From Chloroflexota bacterium (GTDB taxonomy: Bacteria; Chloroflexota; Dehalococcoidia; Lucifugimonadales; JACPCL1), in the NCBI GenBank assembly GCA_016210375.1, contig JACQUH010000215.1:1-6651 (forward strand): DNA of 6,651 nucleotides, written 5' to 3'. The notes under the pieces are model-generated. The model had not been told where the DNA came from, searched no databases, and saw only the letters and a list, made by a program, of their open reading frames with translations. Position 1 is the first letter of the stretch; each line of letters starts with the position of its first letter. Positions 1-5,722 of this stretch are shown here, piece by piece. Position numbers and translations under genes: made by a program.

Positions 1-31
1 AATCTGGGCACGGCAGAGCCGTGCCCAGATT
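1..31. repeat. Perfect hairpin 1 (CTGGGC family)
   Basis: Two 14-bp arms (1-14 and 18-31) are exactly complementary around the 3-nt loop AGA. The core CTGGGCACGGC is shared with the hairpin at 3661-3701. The element touches the window edge, so its left arm may extend further. No T-tract follows, so it is not a canonical intrinsic terminator. It is best read as a REP-like dispersed palindrome; its function is unknown. Confidence 0.85.
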
Positions 32-47
32 CTCACAATAGTAACCT

Positions 48-71
48 CCCCCTCTCCCAAGGGAGAGTGGG
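48..71. repeat. CCCTCTCCC/GGGAGAG inverted repeat
   Basis: CTCTCCC (52-58) and GGGAGAG (61-67) pair around AA. After one mismatch, further C:G pairs carry the stem out to 48-71. A related stem occurs at 3546-3574. In both places it lies beside the longer palindromes, so it looks like part of a composite intergenic repeat. Confidence 0.7.
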
Positions 72-118
72 ACCGTAGCCTCCCCTACCCGCATCGGGAA
101 GGGGGAGAAGATACATTT

Positions 119-157
119 GAATCCTTGTGATGCGGCAAGGCCGCATCACAAGGATTC
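119..157. repeat. Perfect hairpin 2 (GTGATGC family), upstream of gnd
   Basis: Two 18-bp arms (119-136 and 140-157) are exactly complementary around the loop AAG. The inner 23 nt match the hairpin at 3582-3630 at 22 positions, while the outer arms differ. It ends 16 nt before the gnd ribosome binding site, so any transcript starting upstream would carry this stem just before the gene. It may affect mRNA stability or be a passive insertion; the sequence does not say which. Confidence 0.85.
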
Positions 158-173
158 TTCAAACCTGATTACC

Positions 174-179
174 GAGGTG
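174..179 (+). promoter_or_regulatory. Ribosome binding site of gnd
   Basis: GAGGTG lies 7 nt before the ATG at 187 and fixes that codon as the start. Confidence 0.75.
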
Positions 180-186
180 CACTGCA

Positions 187-1095
187 ATGGAAATTGGCAT
201 GGTTGGCCTGGGGCGTATGGGCGGCAATATGGCCCAGCGTCTGCTCCTGGGAGGGCACAGAGTCGTTGCCTACGATGTCAGCGCCACCGCGGTGCAGGCC
301 CTGGCCTCCCTGGGAGCGGCGGCGGCCACTTCCCTGGAGGACCTGGTAGCCAGGCTGGCAGCGCCCAGGGCCGTGTGGGTCATGGTGCCTTCCGGGGAGC
401 CTACGGAGACCACGGTCAGTGCCCTGGCCCGCCTCCTTTCCCCCGGCGATGCGGTCATAGACGGCGGCAACACCTACTACAAGGAGAGCATGCGCCGCGC
501 CGCTGCCCTCAAGGAGCGGGGCATCGCTTTTCTTGACGCTGGCACCAGCGGCGGCGTCTGGGGCCTGAAGGAGGGCTACAGCCTGATGGTCGGCGGCGAC
601 CCTGCGGCCTTCCGCCGTCTGGAGCCGCTGTTCCAGACCCTGGCCCCCGGGCCAGACAGGGGTTACGGGTACGTGGGCCCTGCGGGGGCAGGGCATTTCG
701 TCAAGATGGTGCACAACGCCGTGGAGTACGGCATGATGCAAGCCTACGCCGAGGGATTTGAGCTGATGCAAGCCAAGGAGGAGTTTCACCTTGACCTGCC
801 TCAGGTCGCGGAGATCTGGCGTCACGGCAGCGTGGTGAGATCCTGGCTGCTGGACCTGGCTTCGGATGCCCTGCGCAAAGACCCGGAGCTGACCAGCCTG
901 GAGGCCTACGTGGAGGATACCGGAGAGGGCCGCTGGGCCGTCCAGGAGTCGGTGGACCTGGCGGTGCCTGCGCCGGTCATGGCCCTCTCCTTGCAGGCGC
1001 GCTTCCGCTCGCGGCAGGCGCAGCCCTTCGGCGCGCGGCTCCTCTCGGCGCTACGCCAGCAGTTCGGCGGCCACGAGGTGAGAAGGCGGGGTTGA
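187..1095 (+). CDS. gnd: 6-phosphogluconate dehydrogenase, decarboxylating (short form)
   Basis: This 302-residue enzyme is predicted to oxidise and decarboxylate 6-phosphogluconate to ribulose 5-phosphate in the cytoplasm (oxidative pentose phosphate pathway). The N-terminal Rossmann fold carries GLGRMG at 7-12. Other family signatures are DGGNTYYKES at 92-101, DAGTSGGVWG at 117-126 and the active-site stretch GHFVKMVHNAVEYGMM at 169-184, with probable catalytic Lys173, Asn177 and Glu180. The C-terminal part has EDTGEGRW at 243-250. About 300 residues is normal for the short GndA/YqeC type; the long Gnd form is about 470. Asp30 at the end of the second beta strand suggests NAD+ rather than NADP+ preference (inference). 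The start is supported by a GAGGTG site 7 nt upstream. The gene stands alone: the next gene begins 165 bp later and has no evident link to sugar metabolism. Confidence 0.95.
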   Translation: MEIGMVGLGRMGGNMAQRLLLGGHRVVAYDVSATAVQALASLGAAAATSLEDLVARLAAPRAVWVMVPSGEPTETTVSALARLLSPGDAVIDGGNTYYKESMRRAAALKERGIAFLDAGTSGGVWGLKEGYSLMVGGDPAAFRRLEPLFQTLAPGPDRGYGYVGPAGAGHFVKMVHNAVEYGMMQAYAEGFELMQAKEEFHLDLPQVAEIWRHGSVVRSWLLDLASDALRKDPELTSLEAYVEDTGEGRWAVQESVDLAVPAPVMALSLQARFRSRQAQPFGARLLSALRQQFGGHEVRRRG

Positions 1096-1260
1096 GATGA
1101 GGGCAGACGCCAGGCGTGGAGAGGCCGGACGCAAGAAATTGGGACAAAAGGCCCATGCCCGCTGTGACCTATGGACGCTGCAACCAGAGGTGGGGTGGCA
1201 TAGGATAGAGGCACAGGTCGTTTCTTCTCGCTGGACCTGCCAGACTACGAGGGACAACCC
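1096..1260 (+). other. Intergenic region before cassette 1
   Basis: This is 165 bp without a convincing gene or hairpin terminator. A -10-like TAGGAT occurs at 1201-1206, but I found no -35 box at good spacing. The promoter of cassette 1 is expected here but cannot be pinpointed. Confidence 0.4.
1249..1253 (+). promoter_or_regulatory. Ribosome binding site of pseudopilin A
   Basis: GAGGG lies 7 nt before the ATG at 1261. It favours this start over the in-frame ATG at 1318, which would leave a leader of only 9 residues. Confidence 0.6.
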
Positions 1261-1680
1261 ATGAACGTGAGGCGGCATCCCACTCTCCGCGCCTTCCGGG
1301 GATGGCTCCGGCGGGGCATGGGAGGAGTGCGGGGCCAGCGGGGCACCGTCCTCCTGGAGGCAATTATTGCCGTGCTCCTGTTCGGCCTCGTCGGATCGCT
1401 GACGCTGGCCGGACTCAGCACAACCCACCGGTCTGGGGCAGCGACGGAGGCCCAGGCTACCCTGGAGAACATCGCCCGGAACCAGATGGCGTACTACTCC
1501 GGTCTTTCCTACCTGGACCCCCTTTCGCCTTGCCCAACGGTAAGCGTTCCGGCGGGGTACACGCTGACCTGCGACTTGCAGGAGTACGTGTTGGCTGACA
1601 CCAACGTAGAGCTGGTGCTGGTGACCGTGACCTACGACGGCGGGCAGCAGTTCGTTCTAGAAACGCTGAGGAAGCGGTGA
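1261..1680 (+). CDS. Type II/IV minor pseudopilin A (GspI/PilV-like)
   Basis: This 139-residue protein has a class III prepilin signal. A basic leader of 28 residues ends in RGQRG, followed by TVLLEAIIAVLLFG, with cleavage predicted between Gly28 and Thr29 and the conserved Glu at mature +5 (Glu33). A hydrophobic helix of about 20 residues follows, then a small C-terminal domain containing ENIARNQM (69-76) and a Cys91/Cys104 pair that could form a disulfide. Size and position as first gene of an I-J-K-like set suggest a GspI/PilV role: a minor pseudopilin inserted in the inner membrane and assembled into a pilus or pseudopilus tip. It overlaps gene B by one base (TGATG), so translation is probably coupled. 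Its mature part aligns without gaps to A' (5723-6154), 50 of 111 residues identical by hand count. The leader is long for a prepilin. The exact GspI or PilV class is inferred. Confidence 0.88.
   Translation: MNVRRHPTLRAFRGWLRRGMGGVRGQRGTVLLEAIIAVLLFGLVGSLTLAGLSTTHRSGAATEAQATLENIARNQMAYYSGLSYLDPLSPCPTVSVPAGYTLTCDLQEYVLADTNVELVLVTVTYDGGQQFVLETLRKR
1668..1674 (+). promoter_or_regulatory. Ribosome binding site of pseudopilin B, inside the end of A
   Basis: GAGGAAG lies within the last codons of A. GAGGA is 7 nt before the ATG at 1680 but only 4 nt before the alternative GTG at 1677, so the ATG is preferred. Confidence 0.6.
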
Positions 1681-2180
1681 TGCGCGTTCTGAAGGCCGGT
1701 CTCCCTGCGGTCCACAAGTCGTCTCGGGGCGTGACCCTGGTAGAGATGCTGCTGGCCGTTGCCATCCTGGGAATCACCACGAGCATCATGGGGTCGGCGA
1801 TCTTCCAGGCACTCAGCACGGAGCGCTACTGGTTCAAGGACATTAGCGTCACGAAGGACCTGCGCCATGCAGGCAGTTGGTTCGCTCGCGACGTCATCAA
1901 CACGCAGACCGCCACCGTGGCCGATGGTGCGCCGGCCGAAGCCTCCGTCACCCTGAGTTGGACTGACACCGACGGCGCGCCCCATACCGTCAGCTACGGC
2001 GTTGTGGCCGGGGAGCTGAAGAGGACCTACGATGGCCAGGCGATCACGGTGGCCCGTGACGTCAGCTCCGCAGGCTTCTCCCGGACCGGAAAGACACTGC
2101 GGTTCGCCCTCGCCGTCAACGCCTCCCGGGGCGCGACGGAGACAAAGACCTTGGACGCCTATGGAGGGATGCTCCAGTGA
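1680..2180 (+). CDS. Type II/IV minor pseudopilin B (GspJ/PilW-like)
   Basis: This protein has 166 residues from the ATG; starting at the GTG at 1677 adds one. The leader is 17 residues and ends in SSRG, followed by VTLVEMLLAVAILGI, the classic prepilin motif with Glu at mature +5. After the N-terminal helix comes a globular part with TKDLRH, WFARDVINTQT and ADGAP, then a beta-rich region ending in GGMLQ. Length, motif and middle position in the cassette fit GspJ/PilW, the minor pseudopilin that bridges the I and K subunits. The mature part (149 residues) aligns without gaps to B' on the opposite strand, 69 identical by hand count. The gene overlaps C by 4 bases (GTGA). It is predicted to sit in the inner membrane before extraction into a filament tip. 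Confidence 0.88.
   Translation: MRVLKAGLPAVHKSSRGVTLVEMLLAVAILGITTSIMGSAIFQALSTERYWFKDISVTKDLRHAGSWFARDVINTQTATVADGAPAEASVTLSWTDTDGAPHTVSYGVVAGELKRTYDGQAITVARDVSSAGFSRTGKTLRFALAVNASRGATETKTLDAYGGMLQ
2163..2168 (+). promoter_or_regulatory. Ribosome binding site of C, inside the end of B
   Basis: GGAGGG lies 8 nt before the GTG at 2177 and supports this non-ATG start overlapping the B stop codon. Confidence 0.7.
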
Positions 2181-3436
2181 TCCGACGGCTGGCGCGGAGT
2201 CAAGCGGGGATGGCCATGATCATGCTCCTGGGGTTCATGGTCCTGGCCGTCCCCCTGGTCACCGTTGCCCTGCAATACGCCAGCACCCTGAGCATGGACT
2301 CCCGGGTGAAGACTCGGCTGGTCAAAAGCTCTTATGCAACCCTGGGGGGCAATCAGTATGCCCTGTACCGCCTGCAGTACGAGGCTGGGTACGCGGACTC
2401 CTTGCCCCTCGGCATCCCGGTGAGCTCCGTCATCACGCTGAACGATATTCCAGTGACGGTGACTGTCACCAAGGAATCCAACCCACCTCCTCCCCCCCAG
2501 GTCCCCGGCGGGTTGACCAATCGCTCCTTCTCCATCAGCAAGAGCGTGTTCCCTGCGACGGCCTCCCCGGGCGCCGACACCACCTACGTCTACCAGGCCC
2601 TTCTCAGCAACATGACGCCGAATACAAAGACGGTCAACTCCATTCAGGACGATTTTCCCACCGGGCTGAGCTATGTTACCGGTTCCACCAGCGGCATCAC
2701 CACGTCCAATCCCACATTGGTGTCCGGGGACCTGAAGTGGTCGCTGACCGATGCGGAGAAGACCCTGGACCCCTTCAGCACCAAGCTCCTCCAGTTTTCC
2801 ATGAGGGGGACGCTGGCCCAGGGGGTCTACTGCAACGACGTCTGGGTAGCGCCGGGGGGAGACAAGACCCGGTCGGGCCTGACGGCCAAGATCGTGGTGG
2901 GCTCCCCTGCCAGCACCCTGTGCCCGGGGACTGCTATCACCTTGACCAAGTCGGTGAGCCCCTCCGTTGTGCCTTCCAACCAGCCGAACACATTCACCTA
3001 CACCATCACCTTCACCAGCACCGGCACGGCCTCGGTGGCCGTGAGCAAGATCGTTGACCTCATGCCCGCCGGCTTCAACTACGTGACCGGGTCCAGCACG
3101 GGTCTCACCACGGCAAACCCGGCCATCGTGCTGAAGAACGGCAACCAGCAGCAGCTTACCTGGAGCGCCAACCCCATCGGGACCGTCGCCCCTGGTGGAA
3201 CCGCGACCCTCTCCTTCCAGGCCACCGCCACTGTGGCCTCCAACGACTACTGGAACGAGGTCTCCGCCACCGTCAGCGGTCTCAACTACGACCTCTACTC
3301 GTGGCCCACCGCCAGGGTCCAGGTGATGGGGGTGTTCCAGATCACCGCAGAGGACGATAAGAGCACCGCCGAGTCCACGGCATGGCTCGGCTCGGAATCC
3401 ATCGTCGTGGACGAGTTCACCTTCTCCAGCGGCTAG
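2177..3436 (+). CDS. GspK/PilX-like pseudopilin with tandem DUF11 domains (putative tip adhesin, C)
   Basis: This 419-residue protein has three parts. Residues 1-100 form a pilin-like head: short basic leader, Gly11 as probable cleavage point, hydrophobic helix at about 12-36, then DSRVKT (41-46) and QYALYRL (60-66). Mature +5 is Met rather than Glu; a missing Glu5 is typical of GspK. A proline run (103-107) links the head to two DUF11-type beta domains at about 116-240 and 252-385, recognisable from Lys-Ser-Val starts, D(x)FPTGLSYVTGS and DLMPAGFNYVTGS, and final strands YCNDVWV and YWNEVSA. Cys219 and Cys249 are the only cysteines and are conserved in C'. It ends the cassette and overlaps B by 4 bases. 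The likely role is a tip subunit displaying an extracellular stalk or adhesin; this is inferred, as no ligand-binding motif is visible. C' (3769-5049) shares the whole architecture. Confidence 0.88.
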   Translation: MIRRLARSQAGMAMIMLLGFMVLAVPLVTVALQYASTLSMDSRVKTRLVKSSYATLGGNQYALYRLQYEAGYADSLPLGIPVSSVITLNDIPVTVTVTKESNPPPPPQVPGGLTNRSFSISKSVFPATASPGADTTYVYQALLSNMTPNTKTVNSIQDDFPTGLSYVTGSTSGITTSNPTLVSGDLKWSLTDAEKTLDPFSTKLLQFSMRGTLAQGVYCNDVWVAPGGDKTRSGLTAKIVVGSPASTLCPGTAITLTKSVSPSVVPSNQPNTFTYTITFTSTGTASVAVSKIVDLMPAGFNYVTGSSTGLTTANPAIVLKNGNQQQLTWSANPIGTVAPGGTATLSFQATATVASNDYWNEVSATVSGLNYDLYSWPTARVQVMGVFQITAEDDKSTAESTAWLGSESIVVDEFTFSSG

Positions 3437-3480
3437 TGCGGTGCTTCTAACGCTTCGTAAGTATCTCAATAGTCGCTTGG

Positions 3481-3551
3481 CGCCGCCCCCCGAAGGTCAT
3501 TAACTCAATACACGTGCCGCTGTGGTTCTCACCTCTCCCCCTGTAGTCCCC
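3481..3551 (+). repeat. 71-bp direct repeat, left copy
   Basis: This matches 6581-6651 in the same orientation without gaps, 61 of 71 positions identical by hand count. The last 21 positions are identical. Weaker similarity, including TATCTCA, continues a little to the left. The two copies bracket cassette 2. Confidence 0.8.
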
Positions 3552-3574
3552 CTCTCCCTTTAGGAGAGGGGGAC
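3546..3574. repeat. Perfect 12-bp stem, CCCCCTCTCC type
   Basis: GTCCCCCTCTCC (3546-3557) pairs exactly with GGAGAGGGGGAC (3563-3574) around the loop CTTTA. It is related to the stem at 48-71. It lies between the convergent cassettes and could stop transcripts from either side, but has no U-tract. Confidence 0.8.
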
Positions 3575-3581
3575 AGTAATA

Positions 3582-3630
3582 TGAAGAATCGGGTGTGATG
3601 CGGCAAAGCCGCATCACACCCGATTCTTCA
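3582..3630. repeat. Perfect hairpin 3 (GTGATGC family)
   Basis: Two 23-bp arms (3582-3604 and 3608-3630) are exactly complementary around the loop AAA. The core is nearly identical to hairpin 2 (119-157); the outer arms differ in sequence yet remain perfectly paired. Confidence 0.9.
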
Positions 3631-3660
3631 GACCCCCAAGGGAAGGGGAAGATAGTAAAT

Positions 3661-3701
3661 GTGGATAGCTGGGCGCGGCGGAGCCGCGCCCAGCTATCCA
3701 C
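3661..3701. repeat. Perfect hairpin 4 (CTGGGC family)
   Basis: Two 19-bp arms (3661-3679 and 3683-3701) are exactly complementary around GGA. Compared with hairpin 1, one stem pair changes from A:T to G:C on both arms, a compensatory difference. It ends 67 bp before the stop codon of C'. Confidence 0.9.
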
Positions 3702-3768
3702 TACAATTCTGCCTGGCAAGGAGCTTCTGCGCGTGGGGCATTGGCCGGGCGACGCTGGCGTCTCCCCA

Positions 3769-5049
3769 TCATCGTGAGATGTTCCATTGCGCGATGGCGT
3801 AGGAGCTGTCCCCAATCCAGACCTCGGAGGAGACGGTGCTCCTGCCGTCCGTGGCCTCGGTCTGGAAGACGCCCATGACCTGCACCAGCGCGGTGGGCCA
3901 CGAGTAGACCGCATCGGAGATCTCGTCAAAGGTCGCCCACACGTCGTTGTAGTAGTCGCCCGACACCAGGGTGGCCTGGGCCTGGAAGGTGAGCGTCCTG
4001 ATCTCTCCTGGCTGGACCTCGTAGGTTGGGCTGAAGGCCCAGTCCAGCCGCTGTCTCCCCTGGAAGAGGGTGGTCGCCGGGTCTGCGGAGGTCATGTCGC
4101 CCGATGTGGAGGCAGGCGCGTAGAGAAAGCCTGCGGGCAGGAGGTCCCGGAGCAGGCTCAGGTGAAGGACTGCCGTCCCGAGGCTCTCTATGGTGATGGT
4201 GTAGGTGAAGGTCGTCGGAGAGTTGGCGGACTGGACAGCGGGCGTTACGGCCTTCGTGAGCTTGGTCGCGGGTCCCTCGCAGAGGTTGGTGGAGGGCGAT
4301 CCCACGACGACAACGACCGCTGGGGTCTTGGGCGAAGCTGTTTTCTTCCCTCCCGGCTCCACCCAGGCCTCATTGCAATAGTTGCCCGCGCCGACGCTGG
4401 CCTGGGCGCGGAACACCAGCGTGCGGGACTCGCCGGGTTGGAGCCGTATGCCAAGGGACGACAGGTTCCAGGTAAGCTCCTGGCCGGCTACGGATGGGTC
4501 ACTCGTGTAGGGCCCGCTATCGGGATCAACCAGCAGGGTGGAGCCTGGGACATAGCTGAACCCCGGCGGCAAGGAGTCGTGGATCTTTTGCAGGTTCTCC
4601 TCCTGGTCGTCCCGGTTCTCCGCCAGAATCGTATAGGTGAAGGTCGTCAGAACCCCTGGCAAGGCCGTGGTGGGCAGGACCGTCTTCGTGGTCTGGAACC
4701 TCCGGCTGTTGTCCGCCGGGGGAGGAGGGGGGGACATGTTCGGTTCCGAAAGCTTCATCACTGTTACCGTGCACTCCTGGCTATCCAGGGCGACAGTGGA
4801 GGTGCTGGGGACCCCAATCACCAGCCCCACGGCGTAACCCACCTCGTAGGCCAGCCGGTAGAGGGCATACTGGTCGGCGCCCATGACGCAGTACTGGCTC
4901 TTGAGGATGCCGGTCTTGACCCGGGAGTCCGAGCTCAGGGCGCTCGCGAGGCCCAGCGCAGCGGTAACGATGGGGACGGCCAGGGCGATGAAGGCGATGG
5001 CCAGAGGGAGTGCCGTCCCCTGCTGTCCGCGCCAGAGATGTCGCTTCAT
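3769..5049 (-). CDS. GspK/PilX-like pseudopilin with tandem DUF11 domains (putative tip adhesin, C')
   Basis: This 426-residue protein is a paralog of C. Its first 100 residues align to C without gaps: Gly11 cleavage point, hydrophobic helix at about 12-36, DSRVKT at 41-46 and QYALYRL at 60-66. Mature +5 is Leu, so Glu5 is again missing, as in GspK. A proline run at 107-111 leads into two DUF11-type domains at about 118-245 and 262-390, with final strands YCNEAWV and YYNDVWA. It has four cysteines: 225 and 257 match the pair in C, while 54 and 93 are extra and lie in the head. The ATG at 5049 overlaps the B' stop (ATGA) and has GAGGA 7 nt upstream. The open frame runs on towards 5367, but that extension lies inside B' and lacks the family head. 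A tip stalk or adhesin role is inferred from architecture. Confidence 0.88.
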   Translation of the reverse strand: MKRHLWRGQQGTALPLAIAFIALAVPIVTAALGLASALSSDSRVKTGILKSQYCVMGADQYALYRLAYEVGYAVGLVIGVPSTSTVALDSQECTVTVMKLSEPNMSPPPPPADNSRRFQTTKTVLPTTALPGVLTTFTYTILAENRDDQEENLQKIHDSLPPGFSYVPGSTLLVDPDSGPYTSDPSVAGQELTWNLSSLGIRLQPGESRTLVFRAQASVGAGNYCNEAWVEPGGKKTASPKTPAVVVVVGSPSTNLCEGPATKLTKAVTPAVQSANSPTTFTYTITIESLGTAVLHLSLLRDLLPAGFLYAPASTSGDMTSADPATTLFQGRQRLDWAFSPTYEVQPGEIRTLTFQAQATLVSGDYYNDVWATFDEISDAVYSWPTALVQVMGVFQTEATDGRSTVSSEVWIGDSSYAIAQWNISR

Positions 5050-5711
5050 TGCAGCATCCTCAGGTAGGTCTGAAGGGTCGTAACCTCTGTGGTGTCTGCC
5101 TTGGCCCGGACCTCCAACCGCAGGGTTACGACCTTCCCAGAGCGGGAGAACTCTGCGGAGACGACCCGCCGCGCAACCTCTATCGTCACGCCGTCCAGGT
5201 CCCGTTCCAGGCTGCTTCCCGAGAGGCTGTAGGCGGCGGTGTGGGCCTCGTTGCTGCTGTCCACCCATGCCAACGTGACGCTGCCTGCCGGTGGGGCGCC
5301 GTCCGCGAGGTCGGTGGTCTGGGCGTTGAGAGCGTCCCGGGCAAACCAGCTCTCCGAGTGGCGCCAATCCTTGGTGGCCATGGCGTTGTCCTGCCAGGAC
5401 CGCTGGAGAGAGAGCACCTGGAACACGCCGCTAGACACCAGGGCCGCTATGGTCGTGAACACGCCGACGGCAATCAGTACCTCTACCAGGGTGAACCCGG
5501 AGGCGCCTTTGGGGGTACCGCTAGTGTGCTGAATCCAAACATCGTTACAAAAGTCATTCTGATCGCAGCGAAGAATCTGGGGAGGGGTCTCCCACCGCCC
5601 CAGATGCTTCACGGAGTTTATCCTGAGCGAAGCCGAAGGGTTCAGCCTGACAAGTCCATGCCAATCCGTTAATGCAACGAATCTCTGGCACAGGACAATA
5701 GCGAAGTTCAT
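5046..5711 (-). CDS. Type II/IV minor pseudopilin B' (GspJ/PilW-like) with repeat-derived 5' extension
   Basis: The mature part is clear: SG followed by FTLVEVLIAVGVFTT with Glu at +5, then TKDWRH, WFARDALNAQT, ADGAP and the ending RMLQ. It aligns without gaps to B over 149 residues, 69 identical. The 5' end is odd. From the ATG at 5711 the leader before the cleavage site would be 72 residues, against 17 in B. Much of it (5553-5651) is a 99-bp dispersed repeat translated in frame. AGGGG lies 8 nt before the ATG at 5711, 11 nt after the A' stop. A GTG at 5720 is an alternative, and a GTG at 5612 inside the repeat would give a leader of 39 residues. No ATG, GTG or TTG in this frame lies between the repeat and the cleavage site. 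The gene may be translated with a long leader, start at a non-standard codon, or be impaired. Confidence 0.8.
   Translation of the reverse strand: MNFAIVLCQRFVALTDWHGLVRLNPSASLRINSVKHLGRWETPPQILRCDQNDFCNDVWIQHTSGTPKGASGFTLVEVLIAVGVFTTIAALVSSGVFQVLSLQRSWQDNAMATKDWRHSESWFARDALNAQTTDLADGAPPAGSVTLAWVDSSNEAHTAAYSLSGSSLERDLDGVTIEVARRVVSAEFSRSGKVVTLRLEVRAKADTTEVTTLQTYLRMLQ
5553..5651 (-). repeat. 99-bp palindromic repeat inside the 5' end of B'
   Basis: The ends are inverted repeats, GTCATTCTGA at 5553-5562 and TCAGCCTGAC at 5642-5651, matching at 8 of 10 positions. An inner stem pairs ATCTGGGG (5575-5582) with CCCCAGAT (5598-5605) and continues outwards after one mismatch. It includes CGCAGCGAAGAATCT and CCTGAGCGAAG motifs, which I recognise as widespread dispersed repeats. 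Its length is a multiple of three and it has no stop in the B' frame, so it leaves the reading frame open. It is non-autonomous, with no transposase in the window. Confidence 0.7.
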
Positions 5712-5722
5712 CCTCCTCACCC

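Larger units (their letters stand above)
3437..3768. other. Non-coding junction between convergent cassettes
   Basis: This is 332 bp between the stop codons of C and C'. It contains the left copy of a 71-bp direct repeat and three separate hairpins (3546-3574, 3582-3630, 3661-3701). I see no credible gene: the open frames crossing it are translations of the palindromes. Transcripts from both sides enter it, so it is a plausible bidirectional termination zone, although the hairpins lack U-tracts. Confidence 0.7.

Noticed and set aside
1..157. CRISPR array
   Set aside because: The repeated palindromes are few, irregularly spaced and not separated by uniform spacers.
2032..3057. Plus-strand open frame overlapping B and C
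   Set aside because: It is a frame-shifted reading of two supported genes with no domain of its own.
2159..3469. Long minus-strand open frame (436 codons) opposite gene C
   Set aside because: It is antisense to a well-supported gene, rich in Gly, Arg and His as expected from reading GC-rich codons backwards, and matches no family I recognise.
3595..3777. Short open frame across the convergent junction
   Set aside because: It consists almost entirely of two translated palindromes.
3787..5067. Long plus-strand open frame (426 codons) opposite gene C'
   Set aside because: Antisense shadow of C', with the same low-complexity Gly/Arg composition and no recognisable domain.
5050..5367. N-terminal extension of C' into the B' gene
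   Set aside because: The extra residues overlap B' in another frame. The start at 5049 has a ribosome binding site, an ATGA overlap and exact N-terminal alignment with C.
5553..5651. Complete insertion sequence
   Set aside because: At 99 bp there is no room for a transposase. It is at most a non-autonomous repeat.
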